Shown: positions 26,344-34,864 of the stretch, piece after piece
Layout of the letters: every line of letters begins with the position of its first letter
How positions within the stretch are numbered: position 1 is the first letter of the stretch
DNA from: Candidatus Nanopelagicales bacterium
GTDB taxonomy: Bacteria > Actinomycetota > Actinomycetes > S36-B12 > GCA-2699445
Length of the DNA: 64,000 bases
Direction of reading: 5' to 3'
Assembly (NCBI GenBank): GCA_037045355.1
Contig: JBAOHO010000012.1
Span: 1 to 64,000, forward strand
Notes under the pieces: generated by a model
Seen by the model: the letters and a program-made list of their open reading frames with translations, nothing else
Database searches by the model: none
Told to the model about the DNA's origin: nothing
Program-made: the position numbers and the translations under genes

Positions 26344-28176
26344 ATGGGTATTCGGCTCACAGCAAGCAGCGACACAACCAAGACGACAATGCTCCGGCGG
26401 GCGCTCGCCGGAGCAGCCGCAGCGGCAACAGCGGCGGCGGTCCTGATCGCACCGGCTGCGGTCGCTGCCGTGCCGGCCATCGATGCGCCCGGGAACCTCA
26501 AGGTCACCCGCAGCGGTGCTGACCTGAACCAACTCGACATCACGTGGAAGGCCGTCCCGGGCGCCGACCACTACGTGGTCAACGTGTTCGACGGCAGCAA
26601 GGATCAGTCCTTCACCGTGGCGGGTGACCAGACATCGCGATCGGTGGCAGTGTCCGGCGCCTGTGCCCAGTACAGCGTCGTGGTCACGGCCTACGACGAC
26701 GTGGGCGGTTCCGCCAAGACGAACACCTACCGCGTCGAGCGTCTCGCGCCAGGCGGGATCACCAAGGTCGAAGCGAGCCGGACGGCCACTTCGGCGCGAT
26801 TGTCATGGCAGCCCCCGGCGAGTGTGGGCGCCGCCCCCATCGACGGGTACCGGGTCCTCGTCAAGCAGCTGTCCAACGGCAAGACACTGGTCGACCGCGA
26901 CTCGGGCAACGCCTCGGAGTCCTTGGACGGACTCGAAGGGGATCGTGTCTACGTCGCGAAGATCACGCCACACAACAAGTACGGCGGCTGCTTCACGAGC
27001 AGCGTCCTGCTCCAGGGCCGCAAGCCGACAGAGCCGCGTGGGCTGACTGCGGTTCGGGCACCGGGTAACCCCGATCAGGTGCAGTTGAGTTGGACGGCGC
27101 CGATTTGGTCTGGCTTCGGACGCATCGAACGCTATGAGGTCGGCTATCGCGCCCCCACCTCCCGCCGTCCCACGTGGGATCCCGTCGGGAGCGGGTTGAG
27201 CCACAATCTGATCCTCGACTCCACGAAGACCTGGAGTGTGTGGGTGCGGGTCGTCAGCAGCGACGGCGCCACCGCCACGAGCAAGGAACTGCGGATCAAT
27301 CCAGCCGGCCAGGCACTTACGCCTGAGGTCGACCCCAAGATCGGCATCGTCGAAAGCAACGGCGTTGTCGTCGTCGACTTCGACAGCGCGGTCGGTTCCA
27401 GTTCCAAGTACCCGAACATGAAGGTGGCCATCGCACCAACGCTGGGCGGCAAGGGCTTCCGCGCCAATCACGAGGTGAGCAACGGGGCGGGGCAAGTCGT
27501 GTTCGACCGTGTTCCCTGCGGAGTCTTCAGCGTGGTCGTCACCGGACAGGGCCCGAAGGACACCAAGGAGTTCGGTCGCCAGGTGCTCAACCGGTGCGAC
27601 ACCGGGGCGATCCCCGCCACTCAGTGGAAGCTCGTCTACGGTCGAGCCGACATCTCCGGCAACAACGTCAGCATGACGTACGGCAACGAGGCCCGCGTGA
27701 TGAGCACCACCAAGCGCTCCAGCCAGGACATGGTCTTCACGACCAATGCCGATCTGCGGTCTGGGTGGGGCTACGGGATCTGGACCCGGGCCAGCCTGTC
27801 CAACGGAGCCTCACCCACCGGCTACTCGTTCCAGTACGACCCCGGATACGAGAACGTGAACAAGTCGTTCGGCAAAGCTCTTCTGCTGCGGGTCTGGAAC
27901 CAGGGCAAGGAGTGCGGCAATCCGGTCGCCAAGGTCAAGTGGCCGAGCGGCATGACCGTCAACGGCCCTCACCTGGTCACAGTGATCGCCCAGGGCGACT
28001 CGATGTACGCCTCGATCGACGGCATCAAGTTGTTCGACGTCAGCAGCCTCAAGGACGCGATGACCAGCTCCGGCTGCCGGTCGTCTGGGTACAAGGAACC
28101 GACCGGCTCCGAGGTCGGCTTCCGCACCTGGAGCAGCACCGGTGCCGCAGTGTTCTCAGGAACGACCCTGAACTGA
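26344..28176 (+). CDS. Secreted fibronectin type III protein with C-terminal lectin-like domain
   Basis: The product is 610 residues. ATG at 26344 follows GAAGAGG (26329-26335); earlier in-frame starts lack a ribosome site. A Tat-free signal peptide (LRRALAGAAAAATAAAVLIAPAAVAA) is followed by three fibronectin type III modules (about 48-135, 140-230 and 235-330; SARLSWQPPA and PDQVQLSWTAP are typical strand B motifs). A middle domain with conserved Cys follows, then a C-terminal beta domain (about 440-610; GYGIWTRASLSNG, VTVIAQGDSMYASIDGIKLFDV) resembling a concanavalin-like/3-keto-disaccharide-hydrolase fold. Probably extracellular and carbohydrate- or surface-binding; no catalytic motif is seen. 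Confidence 0.82.
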   Translation: MGIRLTASSDTTKTTMLRRALAGAAAAATAAAVLIAPAAVAAVPAIDAPGNLKVTRSGADLNQLDITWKAVPGADHYVVNVFDGSKDQSFTVAGDQTSRSVAVSGACAQYSVVVTAYDDVGGSAKTNTYRVERLAPGGITKVEASRTATSARLSWQPPASVGAAPIDGYRVLVKQLSNGKTLVDRDSGNASESLDGLEGDRVYVAKITPHNKYGGCFTSSVLLQGRKPTEPRGLTAVRAPGNPDQVQLSWTAPIWSGFGRIERYEVGYRAPTSRRPTWDPVGSGLSHNLILDSTKTWSVWVRVVSSDGATATSKELRINPAGQALTPEVDPKIGIVESNGVVVVDFDSAVGSSSKYPNMKVAIAPTLGGKGFRANHEVSNGAGQVVFDRVPCGVFSVVVTGQGPKDTKEFGRQVLNRCDTGAIPATQWKLVYGRADISGNNVSMTYGNEARVMSTTKRSSQDMVFTTNADLRSGWGYGIWTRASLSNGASPTGYSFQYDPGYENVNKSFGKALLLRVWNQGKECGNPVAKVKWPSGMTVNGPHLVTVIAQGDSMYASIDGIKLFDVSSLKDAMTSSGCRSSGYKEPTGSEVGFRTWSSTGAAVFSGTTLN

Positions 28177-28219
28177 GCTGTACTGACCTGAACTGACCTG
28201 GACTGAAGCCGAACTGACT
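28168..28219. repeat. 10-bp degenerate tandem repeat downstream of the FnIII gene
   Basis: Five imperfect copies of a unit like ACTGACCTGA follow the stop codon of the fibronectin-III gene and overlap it. Confidence 0.6.
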
Positions 28220-28233
28220 CCACACTATTGATG

Positions 28234-28275
28234 AGCCCCCGCCGTCGCTTCGGGGGAGATGCGGCGGCGGGGGCT
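28234..28275. terminator. Strong hairpin terminator
   Basis: AGCCCCCGCCG pairs perfectly with CGGCGGGGGCT (11 bp) over a 20-nt loop. It lies 57 nt after the stop of the fibronectin-III gene, and is followed by GTGTCTCTACC. Confidence 0.8.
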
Positions 28276-28364
28276 GTGTCTCTACCCTACGGGGTTCCCT
28301 GTCGGCCCTGCCTCGAATCGGCTGTGACTTCCGCCGCATGTGTCCAGCACCACAGGCACCCCCA

Positions 28365-28403
28365 CACGCACCCGCACCCGCACCCGCACCCGCACCCGCA
28401 CCC
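28365..28403. repeat. Hexanucleotide tandem repeat (CCCGCA)n
   Basis: Six consecutive copies of CCCGCA (with a variant first copy) lie in non-coding sequence between convergent genes. Confidence 0.9.
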
Positions 28404-28519
28404 GAGACATCCCGCCAGAGCCCATCACCTCCCGCTGCGATCCGGCAGCGATCCGGCAGCGACCGGTCCTCAGCGAATCGGCAGCACCTCGACGCGGCGC
28501 GCGCGGGGTCGCCGGCTGA

Positions 28520-29275
28520 TCACGACTCCAGATCGGTCAACAGGATCGCGAGCAAGCCTGCGAGCTCGAGCCGTTGGGCGGCGGTCAACGACTCGAGCGC
28601 TTGGCGTTGGGTCGCGAGATGGGCCGGCACGACAGCATCGAAGGTGCGTTCTCCCAGGGTCGTCAGCGCCACGAGGCGAACGCGCGCGTCGTGAACGTCG
28701 GGACTGACGCGGACCAGGCCATGGTCGACCAGACGACGGATGCGCGGTGTGACCGTCCCGGCCGTGAGGTACAGACCGTCCGCCACGCTACGCATGGGCA
28801 CTTCCCCTCGGCGGCGCAGGATCGACATGGCGGCGAAGTCCGCCGCGGAGATTCCGTGCGCGGCGAAGACCTCGTCCATCCTCATCGCGATGTGAGTCCT
28901 GATCCGTCCCAGGCGGGCGACGATGGCCACGGTGGCCAGATCCATCGCCGGGTCCACCCCGGCCCACTCGGCGATGAGTTCCGCGACACTGTCATGAGCG
29001 GCGGGACCCGCGGCATGTGCGGCGGGACCCGCGGCATGTGCGGCGGGACCCGCGGCATGTGCGGCGGAGCCCGCGTCACGAGCGGCGGGACCCGCGGCAT
29101 GTGCGGCGGAGCCCGCGTCACGAGCGGCGGAGCCCGCGTCACGAGCGGCGGAGCCCGCGTCACGAGCGGCGGAGCCCGCGTCACGAGCGGCGGAGCCGGA
29201 GCCACTGGCCGCGACGCTGTCCTCGCCCGCAGGGCCCGGATCGTGGGCGCTCGTGATGTTGTCCCGTCGAGCCAT
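28520..29275 (-). CDS. MarR-family regulator with N-terminal Ala-rich heptapeptide repeats
   Basis: The product is 251 residues, ATG 29275. TAGTCT (29288-29283) is seven bases upstream and no ribosome site is visible, so likely leaderless. Residues 29-91 are nine heptads (AARDAGS or AAHAAGP), encoded by a 21-bp tandem repeat. From about residue 96 a standard MarR winged helix follows: MRMDEVFAAHGISAADFAAMSILRRRG, then RSVADGLYLTAGTVTPRIRRLVDHGLV and a wing at SPDVHDARVRLV. MarR proteins bind palindromes and release DNA on ligand binding. An 18-bp palindrome overlaps its own -10, so autorepression is likely, and ltrA lies across it. Confidence 0.92.
   Translation of the reverse strand: MARRDNITSAHDPGPAGEDSVAASGSGSAARDAGSAARDAGSAARDAGSAARDAGSAAHAAGPAARDAGSAAHAAGPAAHAAGPAAHAAGPAAHDSVAELIAEWAGVDPAMDLATVAIVARLGRIRTHIAMRMDEVFAAHGISAADFAAMSILRRRGEVPMRSVADGLYLTAGTVTPRIRRLVDHGLVRVSPDVHDARVRLVALTTLGERTFDAVVPAHLATQRQALESLTAAQRLELAGLLAILLTDLES
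29003..29191 (-). repeat. 21-bp in-frame tandem repeat, 9 copies, inside the MarR gene
   Basis: Nine in-frame copies of 21 bp encode AARDAGS or AAHAAGP. The two variants alternate in blocks (4+1+1+3), as expected from unequal exchange or slippage. Copy number could vary among strains without changing the frame. Confidence 0.92.
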
Positions 29276-29286
29276 GTCTGCCAGAC

Positions 29287-29304
29287 TACTTTGATATCAA
29301 AGTA
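29287..29304. promoter_or_regulatory. 18-bp perfect palindrome TACTTTGATATCAAAGTA, MarR operator candidate
   Basis: The site lies between divergent marR-like and ltrA genes and overlaps the last two bases of the TAGTCT -10 box of the regulator gene. CTTTGATATCAAAG-type palindromes are typical for MarR-family operators. The position fits autoregulation and control of the divergent ltrA. Confidence 0.8.
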
Positions 29305-29410
29305 ATATCCCCGCCGAAACACCGAGATCGGCGGCGGGCGGACCACACCCCCAGGGAGGGGCCATGCGAAGCGGTTCCGACATCACTCGACCGGATGAAG
29401 GCATTTCGGC

Positions 29411-30562
29411 ATGAGCCGCCTTGTCAGGGCCGATGCGGAGCACTCCGTCAGCACGCTGGAGTTGTTCTTCGACCTCGTGTTCGTCTTCGCGATCACCCAG
29501 GTCACCGCCTTCGTGGCGGCTGATCCCACCGGGTATGGAGCTCTGCAGGGGTTGCTCCTGCTGTGCCTCGTGTACTTCTCCTGGGTCGCCTACTCGTGGC
29601 TGGGCACGAGTGCGCGCGTCGACGACCGCGCCCCGACCGCAGCCCTGTTCGGAGCCATGGCCGCGATGTTCGTCGTCGCCGTGCTCATGCCGGCCTGGTT
29701 CACCGGCGGGGTGTGGGCGATCGTGGCCACCGGCAGCTACATCGCCGTTCGAGCGCTGCACATCGTCCTGTTCCGCCTGTTGGGGGCGGACTCACCCGAA
29801 CTGCGGAAGGCGACCATGCAGCTGGCGGCCAGCGCCGGAGTCGCGTCGGCGCTCTTGCTCGTCGGCGCGATCGTCGGGGGGACGGCGGCGGTGGTCTTCG
29901 TCGCGCTCGCGGTGATCATCGACCCCATCGGGGCGTTCACTGGCGGGGGCCGCGGCTGGTACTTGGCGGCGGATCACTTCGCCGAACGCCACGGACTCAT
30001 CATCATCATCGCCATCGGTGAGTCGCTGATCGCCGTCGGCCTGGCCATCGCGGGCACGCCTCCGACCGCCGGTTCGATCGCGCTCGGCCTGATCGGCGTG
30101 GTGTGTGCCGCACTGTTGTACGTTCTCTACTTCCGACGTGCAGCCGACGGAATGCTGGCAGCGCTGGCGGCGCGCAGCGGGGCCGAACAGGCGAGGTTGG
30201 GCCGAGACGCGTTCTCCTACGGACACCTGAGCCTGATCGCCGGAATCATCGCCCTGGCCCTGGCCTTGAAGAAGTCCGCCATCGTCACCGCGACCGAAGG
30301 ACTGGGCGGGCATCTGCATGGGATCGCCGGTCCGGCACTCGCTGCGGCAGGGCTCTTGATCCTCGGCGGAATGATCCTCATCCGGATACGCACCGGACTG
30401 GGCGCCCCGGCCTGGTTGATCGCCGGGATGGTGCTCGTCATCGCCGCGGGGATTCTGTCTGTGGTCCTCCCGCTGGCGGCGGTGCTCGCCATAGCCGCCG
30501 TGGGGTTCGCCTGCGCAGCACTGCCGCAGTCACCTACGGCAGCGCCGGCCCACAGCGACTGA
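29411..30562 (+). CDS. ltrA: LtrA-family membrane protein (low temperature requirement A)
   Basis: The product is 383 residues; ATG at 29411 follows GAAGG. It has about ten to twelve hydrophobic helices and the LtrA signature near the N-terminus (ELFFDLVFVFAITQVTAFV) plus DHFAERHGLIIIIAIGESLIAVG near residue 190. LtrA was first noted in Listeria at low temperature, but the molecular function of the family is unknown. It is transcribed divergently from the MarR regulator across the palindrome at 29287-29304, so it is a probable target. Confidence 0.92.
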   Translation: MSRLVRADAEHSVSTLELFFDLVFVFAITQVTAFVAADPTGYGALQGLLLLCLVYFSWVAYSWLGTSARVDDRAPTAALFGAMAAMFVVAVLMPAWFTGGVWAIVATGSYIAVRALHIVLFRLLGADSPELRKATMQLAASAGVASALLLVGAIVGGTAAVVFVALAVIIDPIGAFTGGGRGWYLAADHFAERHGLIIIIAIGESLIAVGLAIAGTPPTAGSIALGLIGVVCAALLYVLYFRRAADGMLAALAARSGAEQARLGRDAFSYGHLSLIAGIIALALALKKSAIVTATEGLGGHLHGIAGPALAAAGLLILGGMILIRIRTGLGAPAWLIAGMVLVIAAGILSVVLPLAAVLAIAAVGFACAALPQSPTAAPAHSD

Positions 30563-30622
30563 GCCGGCAGCTGGGGCGGCGGTCCGCGGGACACGAGGGC
30601 CACCGCGTGATTCAGTGAGCGC

Positions 30623-31540
30623 GTGACGATTCAACGACTCATCACCGCGTTCGCCGTGGCCGGGGTGACCCTCGCCGCCTCAGTCATCGCCCCTCCCGCG
30701 ACTGCCGCCACCTGCGACCTGGGGCCCCGCGCGAAGTGCGCCAAGGCGTCACTCAACTGGAAGGTCCGCGCCCACGGCAGCCTCAAGCGAGCTGACTTCC
30801 ACAAGGCCAAGATGCGCGGTGCGGACCTGCGCGGGGCCGACCTGACCGCTGCCGATCTGAGCGGCGCCGATCTGCGTAACGCCGACTTGTCCAGTGCCAT
30901 CCTCGAGCGGGCGAACCTGCAGGGCGCAAAACTGTCCGACACCGACCTCACCGGGGTGGACCTGGACAAGGCGGACCTGGCCAAGGTCGATGCCGAGGAT
31001 GCGAACTTCCAAGGGGCGAGCCTGCAGAAGGCCGCCCTCAACAACGGCGACTTCAGCAACGCCAACTTCTACGGATCGGACCTGACTGGCGCTGACCTCG
31101 GAGGCGCGAACCAGCCCCCGCCGCCACCCCCGTTCTCGACCGCCAAACCCAAGCTCACGACCAACCTGATCAACACCAACTTCTGGGGAGCCACCCTCAC
31201 TGATGCGAACCTGACCAATGCCAACCTCGAGAACGCCAACCTCTACGGCGTCGTCGCGACGACACCCGCGGACTTCAGCGGCGCCCTACTGTATTCAGCC
31301 GACTTGAGCAGCGGGTTGTTGGACGGCGCCGACTTCAGCCAAGCCTTCATGCACGCGAGTTCGATCCAACTGACTGCCATGAACGGAGCCGACTTCACCG
31401 ACGCCTCGCTCGGATCCGTGATCATCATCAACTCGAGTTTCGAAGGGGCGAACTTCACCGGCGCGATCTTCCCGCGCGCGGTGTGGATCAATGTCACGTG
31501 CCCCAACGGCTCGATCCAGAGTGAACCCTGCGCAGGTTGA
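30623..31540 (+). CDS. Secreted pentapeptide-repeat protein
   Basis: The product is 305 residues; GTG at 30623 is the best start though no strong ribosome site precedes it. A signal peptide covers residues 1-29 (ending PPATAAT). Then come two blocks of A(D/N)LxG-type pentapeptide repeats (about 57-155 and 185-285; GADLRGADLTAADLSGADL), separated by a Pro-rich insert (QPPPPPPF). Each block would form a right-handed beta-helix. Cytoplasmic members can mimic DNA or protect gyrase, but an exported one is unlikely to act so. Its stop is 5 nt before the hutH start, so read-through into the hut cluster is possible. Confidence 0.9.
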   Translation: MTIQRLITAFAVAGVTLAASVIAPPATAATCDLGPRAKCAKASLNWKVRAHGSLKRADFHKAKMRGADLRGADLTAADLSGADLRNADLSSAILERANLQGAKLSDTDLTGVDLDKADLAKVDAEDANFQGASLQKAALNNGDFSNANFYGSDLTGADLGGANQPPPPPPFSTAKPKLTTNLINTNFWGATLTDANLTNANLENANLYGVVATTPADFSGALLYSADLSSGLLDGADFSQAFMHASSIQLTAMNGADFTDASLGSVIIINSSFEGANFTGAIFPRAVWINVTCPNGSIQSEPCAG

Positions 31541-31545
31541 GACGC

Positions 31546-33096
31546 GTGACGGCCAGTACTCCCCGGGAGGCGATCGACCTCGCTGACGTGAGCATCGCCG
31601 ACGTGGTGACCGTGGCCCGCGACGAGACACCAGTCGAGGTCACCTCCGCGGTCCTGACCCGCGTGGAACAGACCCGCGCGGCCATCGAGGCCCTGGCCGC
31701 GTCGCCGAACCCGACCTACGGAGTCTCGACGGGATTCGGCGCTCTCGCGACCGTGAGCATCCCCCCGGAACGCCGGGCTGCGTTGCAGGTCAGCCTGATC
31801 CGAAGCCACGCCGCGGGCTCGGGTGCTGGGGTTGAGCGCGACGTCGTGCGAGCGATGATGCTGCTCCGGCTGCGCACGCTGGCCACCGGACGCACCGGTG
31901 TCCGCCCCGTCGTGGTCGAGACGCTCGCCGCCATGCTCAACGCGGGACTGACGCCGGTGGTCCGCGAGCACGGCTCGCTGGGCTGTAGCGGTGACCTGGC
32001 GCCACTGGCGCACGTGGCACTTGCCGCCACCGGGGAGGGGTCGGTCGTGGACCGGGACGGATCGGTCCGACCCGCGGCCGATGCGCTGCGGGACGCTGGG
32101 ATCGCTCCGTTGACCCTGGCCGAGAAGGAGGGGCTGGCGCTCATCAACGGCACCGACGGGATGACCGGGATGTTGTGCCTGGTGCTCGCGGACCTCGCCG
32201 AGCTACTCCCCATCGCGGACATCACGACCGCGATGACCGTCGAGGCGCTGTTGGGAACCGACCGGGTCTTCGCGGCGGATCTGCAGGCGTTGCGCCCTCA
32301 CCCGGGGCAGGCACTGTCGGCGGGCAACCTTCGCAGACTCCTGGCGCACTCCCCGATCATGGACAGCCATCGCAACGACAAGACACACATCGTGCAAGAC
32401 GCCTACTCCCTGCGGTGCGCCCCGCAGGTCACTGGCGCCGCGCGCGATGCCCTCGACTACGCGATGGGAGTCGCGGACCGGGAACTGCACTCCGCCATCG
32501 ACAACCCGGTCGTGACGCTGGATGGACGCGTCGAATCCAACGGGAACTTCCACGGGGCGCCGATCGCGCACACCTTGGACTTCCTCGCAATTCCCGTGGC
32601 CGATGTGGCGTCGATGAGCGAGCGGCGCACCGACCGGATGCTGGACCGGACCCGCAGCCACGGGCTGGCGCCGTTCCTCGCGCACGAAGTCGGCGTCGAC
32701 TCCGGGTACATGATCGCGCAGTACACCGCTGCCGGGATCGCATCCGAGCTGAAGCGCCTGGCAGTCCCGGCGAGTGTCGACTCCATCCCGAGTTCGGCGT
32801 TGCAGGAGGACCACGTCTCGATGGGGTGGCACGCGGGGCGCAAACTGATGGCCGCGGTCGCGGGGCTGCGCCAAGTTCTGGCCATCGAACTGCTCACGGC
32901 AGCCCGTGCTCTGGACCTGCGCGCTCCGCTGCGACCCGCGCCGGGCACCGCTGCGGCGGTGGCGGCACTGCGTGAGGTCGTCCCTGGCCCAGGCCCGGAC
33001 CGGGTCGTGGCCGACGAGATCGCGGCGGCGACCCAGGTCGTCGGATCCGGTCAGCTGCGTGCGGCCGTGACCGCTGCGATCGGCGAACTGCAGTGA
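31546..33096 (+). CDS. hutH: Histidine ammonia-lyase HutH
   Basis: The product is 516 residues from GTG 31546 (TTG 31537 is an alternative that would overlap the upstream stop). First step of histidine breakdown: histidine to trans-urocanate and ammonia. The MIO prosthetic group forms from the tripeptide CSG in SLGCSGDLAPLAH, near residues 146-148; Cys in place of Ala is common in actinobacteria. TYGVSTGFG near residue 60 and the QDAYSLRCAPQVTGAARD block are family hallmarks. Length is typical. It heads the hutH-hutU-hutI-hutG cluster, with a 90-bp gap before hutU. Confidence 0.97.
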   Translation: MTASTPREAIDLADVSIADVVTVARDETPVEVTSAVLTRVEQTRAAIEALAASPNPTYGVSTGFGALATVSIPPERRAALQVSLIRSHAAGSGAGVERDVVRAMMLLRLRTLATGRTGVRPVVVETLAAMLNAGLTPVVREHGSLGCSGDLAPLAHVALAATGEGSVVDRDGSVRPAADALRDAGIAPLTLAEKEGLALINGTDGMTGMLCLVLADLAELLPIADITTAMTVEALLGTDRVFAADLQALRPHPGQALSAGNLRRLLAHSPIMDSHRNDKTHIVQDAYSLRCAPQVTGAARDALDYAMGVADRELHSAIDNPVVTLDGRVESNGNFHGAPIAHTLDFLAIPVADVASMSERRTDRMLDRTRSHGLAPFLAHEVGVDSGYMIAQYTAAGIASELKRLAVPASVDSIPSSALQEDHVSMGWHAGRKLMAAVAGLRQVLAIELLTAARALDLRAPLRPAPGTAAAVAALREVVPGPGPDRVVADEIAAATQVVGSGQLRAAVTAAIGELQ

Positions 33097-33186
33097 CGCG
33101 GGAACCGAACCCGGGTCGGTCGGCGGAGCGGCAACCGGACCTACCGCGTGGTTCGATCGTGTCTGTACCCGACGTCTGGAGTGGCC

Positions 33187-34863
33187 ATGGGACATGAACT
33201 CGGCACACCCATCCCGGTGCGAGCGCAACGCGGCACGACGAAGTCGGCGGTCGGCTGGCCCCAGGAGGCCGCGATCCGCATGCTGTCGAACAACTTGGAT
33301 CCGGAGGTCGCGGAACACCCCGACTCACTGGTCGTGTACGGAGGCACGGGGCGCGCGGCGCGCGACTGGCCCAGCTTCCACGCGCTCATCAGGACGCTGA
33401 CCACACTGCGCGACGACGAGACCATGCTGGTGCAATCAGGTCGACCGGTCGGCGTCATGCGCACCCACGAATGGGCTCCCCGGGTGTTGATCGCGAACAG
33501 CAACCTCGTCGGGGATTGGGCGACGTGGCCGGAGTTCCGTCGCCTCGAAGCCCTCGGCCTGACGATGTACGGGCAGATGACGGCCGGGTCGTGGATCTAC
33601 ATCGGTACCCAGGGGATCGTGCAGGGAACGTACGAGACGTTCGCGGCGGTGGCTCAGAAACGGTTCGGGGGCAGCCTGGCCGGCACGTTGACGCTGACCG
33701 GGGGCTGTGGCGGGATGGGCGGCGCGCAGCCACTGTCCGTCACGTTGAACGAGGGCGCCTGCCTGATCGTGGACGTCGACCCCACCCGGCTGGAGCGCCG
33801 TGTGGAACACCGATACCTCGACGAGTGGACCGACGACCTGGACGACGCGGTGGCGCGGGCGCTCGAGGCGAAAGAGCAGCGCCGCGGGTGGAGTGTGGGA
33901 CTGGTCGGGAACTCCGCCGAGGTGGTGCCGGAGCTGCTCCGCCGCGGTGTTCCCATCGACATCGTCACCGACCAGACCTCCGCCCATGACCCACTGTCCT
34001 ACTGTCCGATCGGGGTCTCGGCGGACGCGTGGCACGAACTGGCCGCCGCGGACCCAGAGGGATTCACTGTGCGCGCCCGGGAGTCCATGGCCCGTCATGT
34101 CGAGGGCATGGTCGGATTCATGGACGCCGGAGCCGAGGTCTTCGACTACGGGAACTCCATCCGCGGCGAGGCGCAGTTGGGCGGATACGAGCGGGCCTTC
34201 GCCTTTCCCGGCTTCGTGCCCGCCTACATCCGACCGCTGTTCTGCGAAGGCAAGGGACCGTTCCGGTGGGCGGCGTTGTCCGGTGATCCCCGCGACATCG
34301 CAGCCACCGACCAAGCCGTCCTGGACTTGTTCCCCGACAACGAACCACTGGCGCGGTGGATCCGGGCCGCCGACGAACGCATCGCGTTCCAGGGGCTGCC
34401 CGCCCGAATCTGCTGGCTGGGCTACGGCGAACGCGACAAAGCCGGTGTCGCCTTCAACGAGATGGTGGCCGACGGCCGCATCAGCGCCCCGATCGTGATC
34501 GGCCGGGATCACCTGGACTGCGGATCCGTGGCCTCTCCGTACCGAGAGACCGAGGCGATGTTGGACGGCTCCGACGCGATCGCCGACTGGCCGCTGCTGA
34601 ACGCACTGGTCAACACGGCGTCGGGCGCGTCGTGGGTGTCGATCCACCACGGCGGTGGCGTGGGGATGGGCAGGTCGATCCACGCCGGGCAGGTGTCCGT
34701 CGCCGACGGGTCAGACCTCGCGGCTCAGAAGCTGGAGCGGGTGCTGACGAACGACCCGGGCATGGGCGTCATCCGCCACGTCGACGCCGGGTACGAGTTG
34801 GCGGTCGAGGTCGCCGAACAGCGTGGAGTGCGGATTCCCATGCGGGAAGACTCGCAGGCCTGA
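33187..34863 (+). CDS. hutU: Urocanate hydratase HutU
   Basis: The product is 558 residues. ATG at 33187 follows GGAG; upstream in-frame starts lack support. It converts urocanate to imidazolone propionate using tightly bound NAD. Family motifs: VVYGGTGRAARDWPSF, then LTGGCGGMGGAQPLSVTLNEG (nucleotide-binding region) near 175, the conserved Cys in PLFCEGKGPFRW near 352, and IHHGGGVGMGRSIHAGQV near 488. Length is standard. Its stop is 1 nt before the hutI GTG, so the two are translated from one mRNA. Confidence 0.97.
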   Translation: MGHELGTPIPVRAQRGTTKSAVGWPQEAAIRMLSNNLDPEVAEHPDSLVVYGGTGRAARDWPSFHALIRTLTTLRDDETMLVQSGRPVGVMRTHEWAPRVLIANSNLVGDWATWPEFRRLEALGLTMYGQMTAGSWIYIGTQGIVQGTYETFAAVAQKRFGGSLAGTLTLTGGCGGMGGAQPLSVTLNEGACLIVDVDPTRLERRVEHRYLDEWTDDLDDAVARALEAKEQRRGWSVGLVGNSAEVVPELLRRGVPIDIVTDQTSAHDPLSYCPIGVSADAWHELAAADPEGFTVRARESMARHVEGMVGFMDAGAEVFDYGNSIRGEAQLGGYERAFAFPGFVPAYIRPLFCEGKGPFRWAALSGDPRDIAATDQAVLDLFPDNEPLARWIRAADERIAFQGLPARICWLGYGERDKAGVAFNEMVADGRISAPIVIGRDHLDCGSVASPYRETEAMLDGSDAIADWPLLNALVNTASGASWVSIHHGGGVGMGRSIHAGQVSVADGSDLAAQKLERVLTNDPGMGVIRHVDAGYELAVEVAEQRGVRIPMREDSQA

Positions 34864-34864
34864 C

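Larger units (their letters stand above)
28177..28519. other. 343-bp gap containing a terminator and two simple repeats
   Basis: The gap lies between two convergent genes and holds no supported coding frame. It contains the decamer repeat, a strong hairpin (28234-28275) and a CCCGCA array (28365-28403). Confidence 0.6.
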
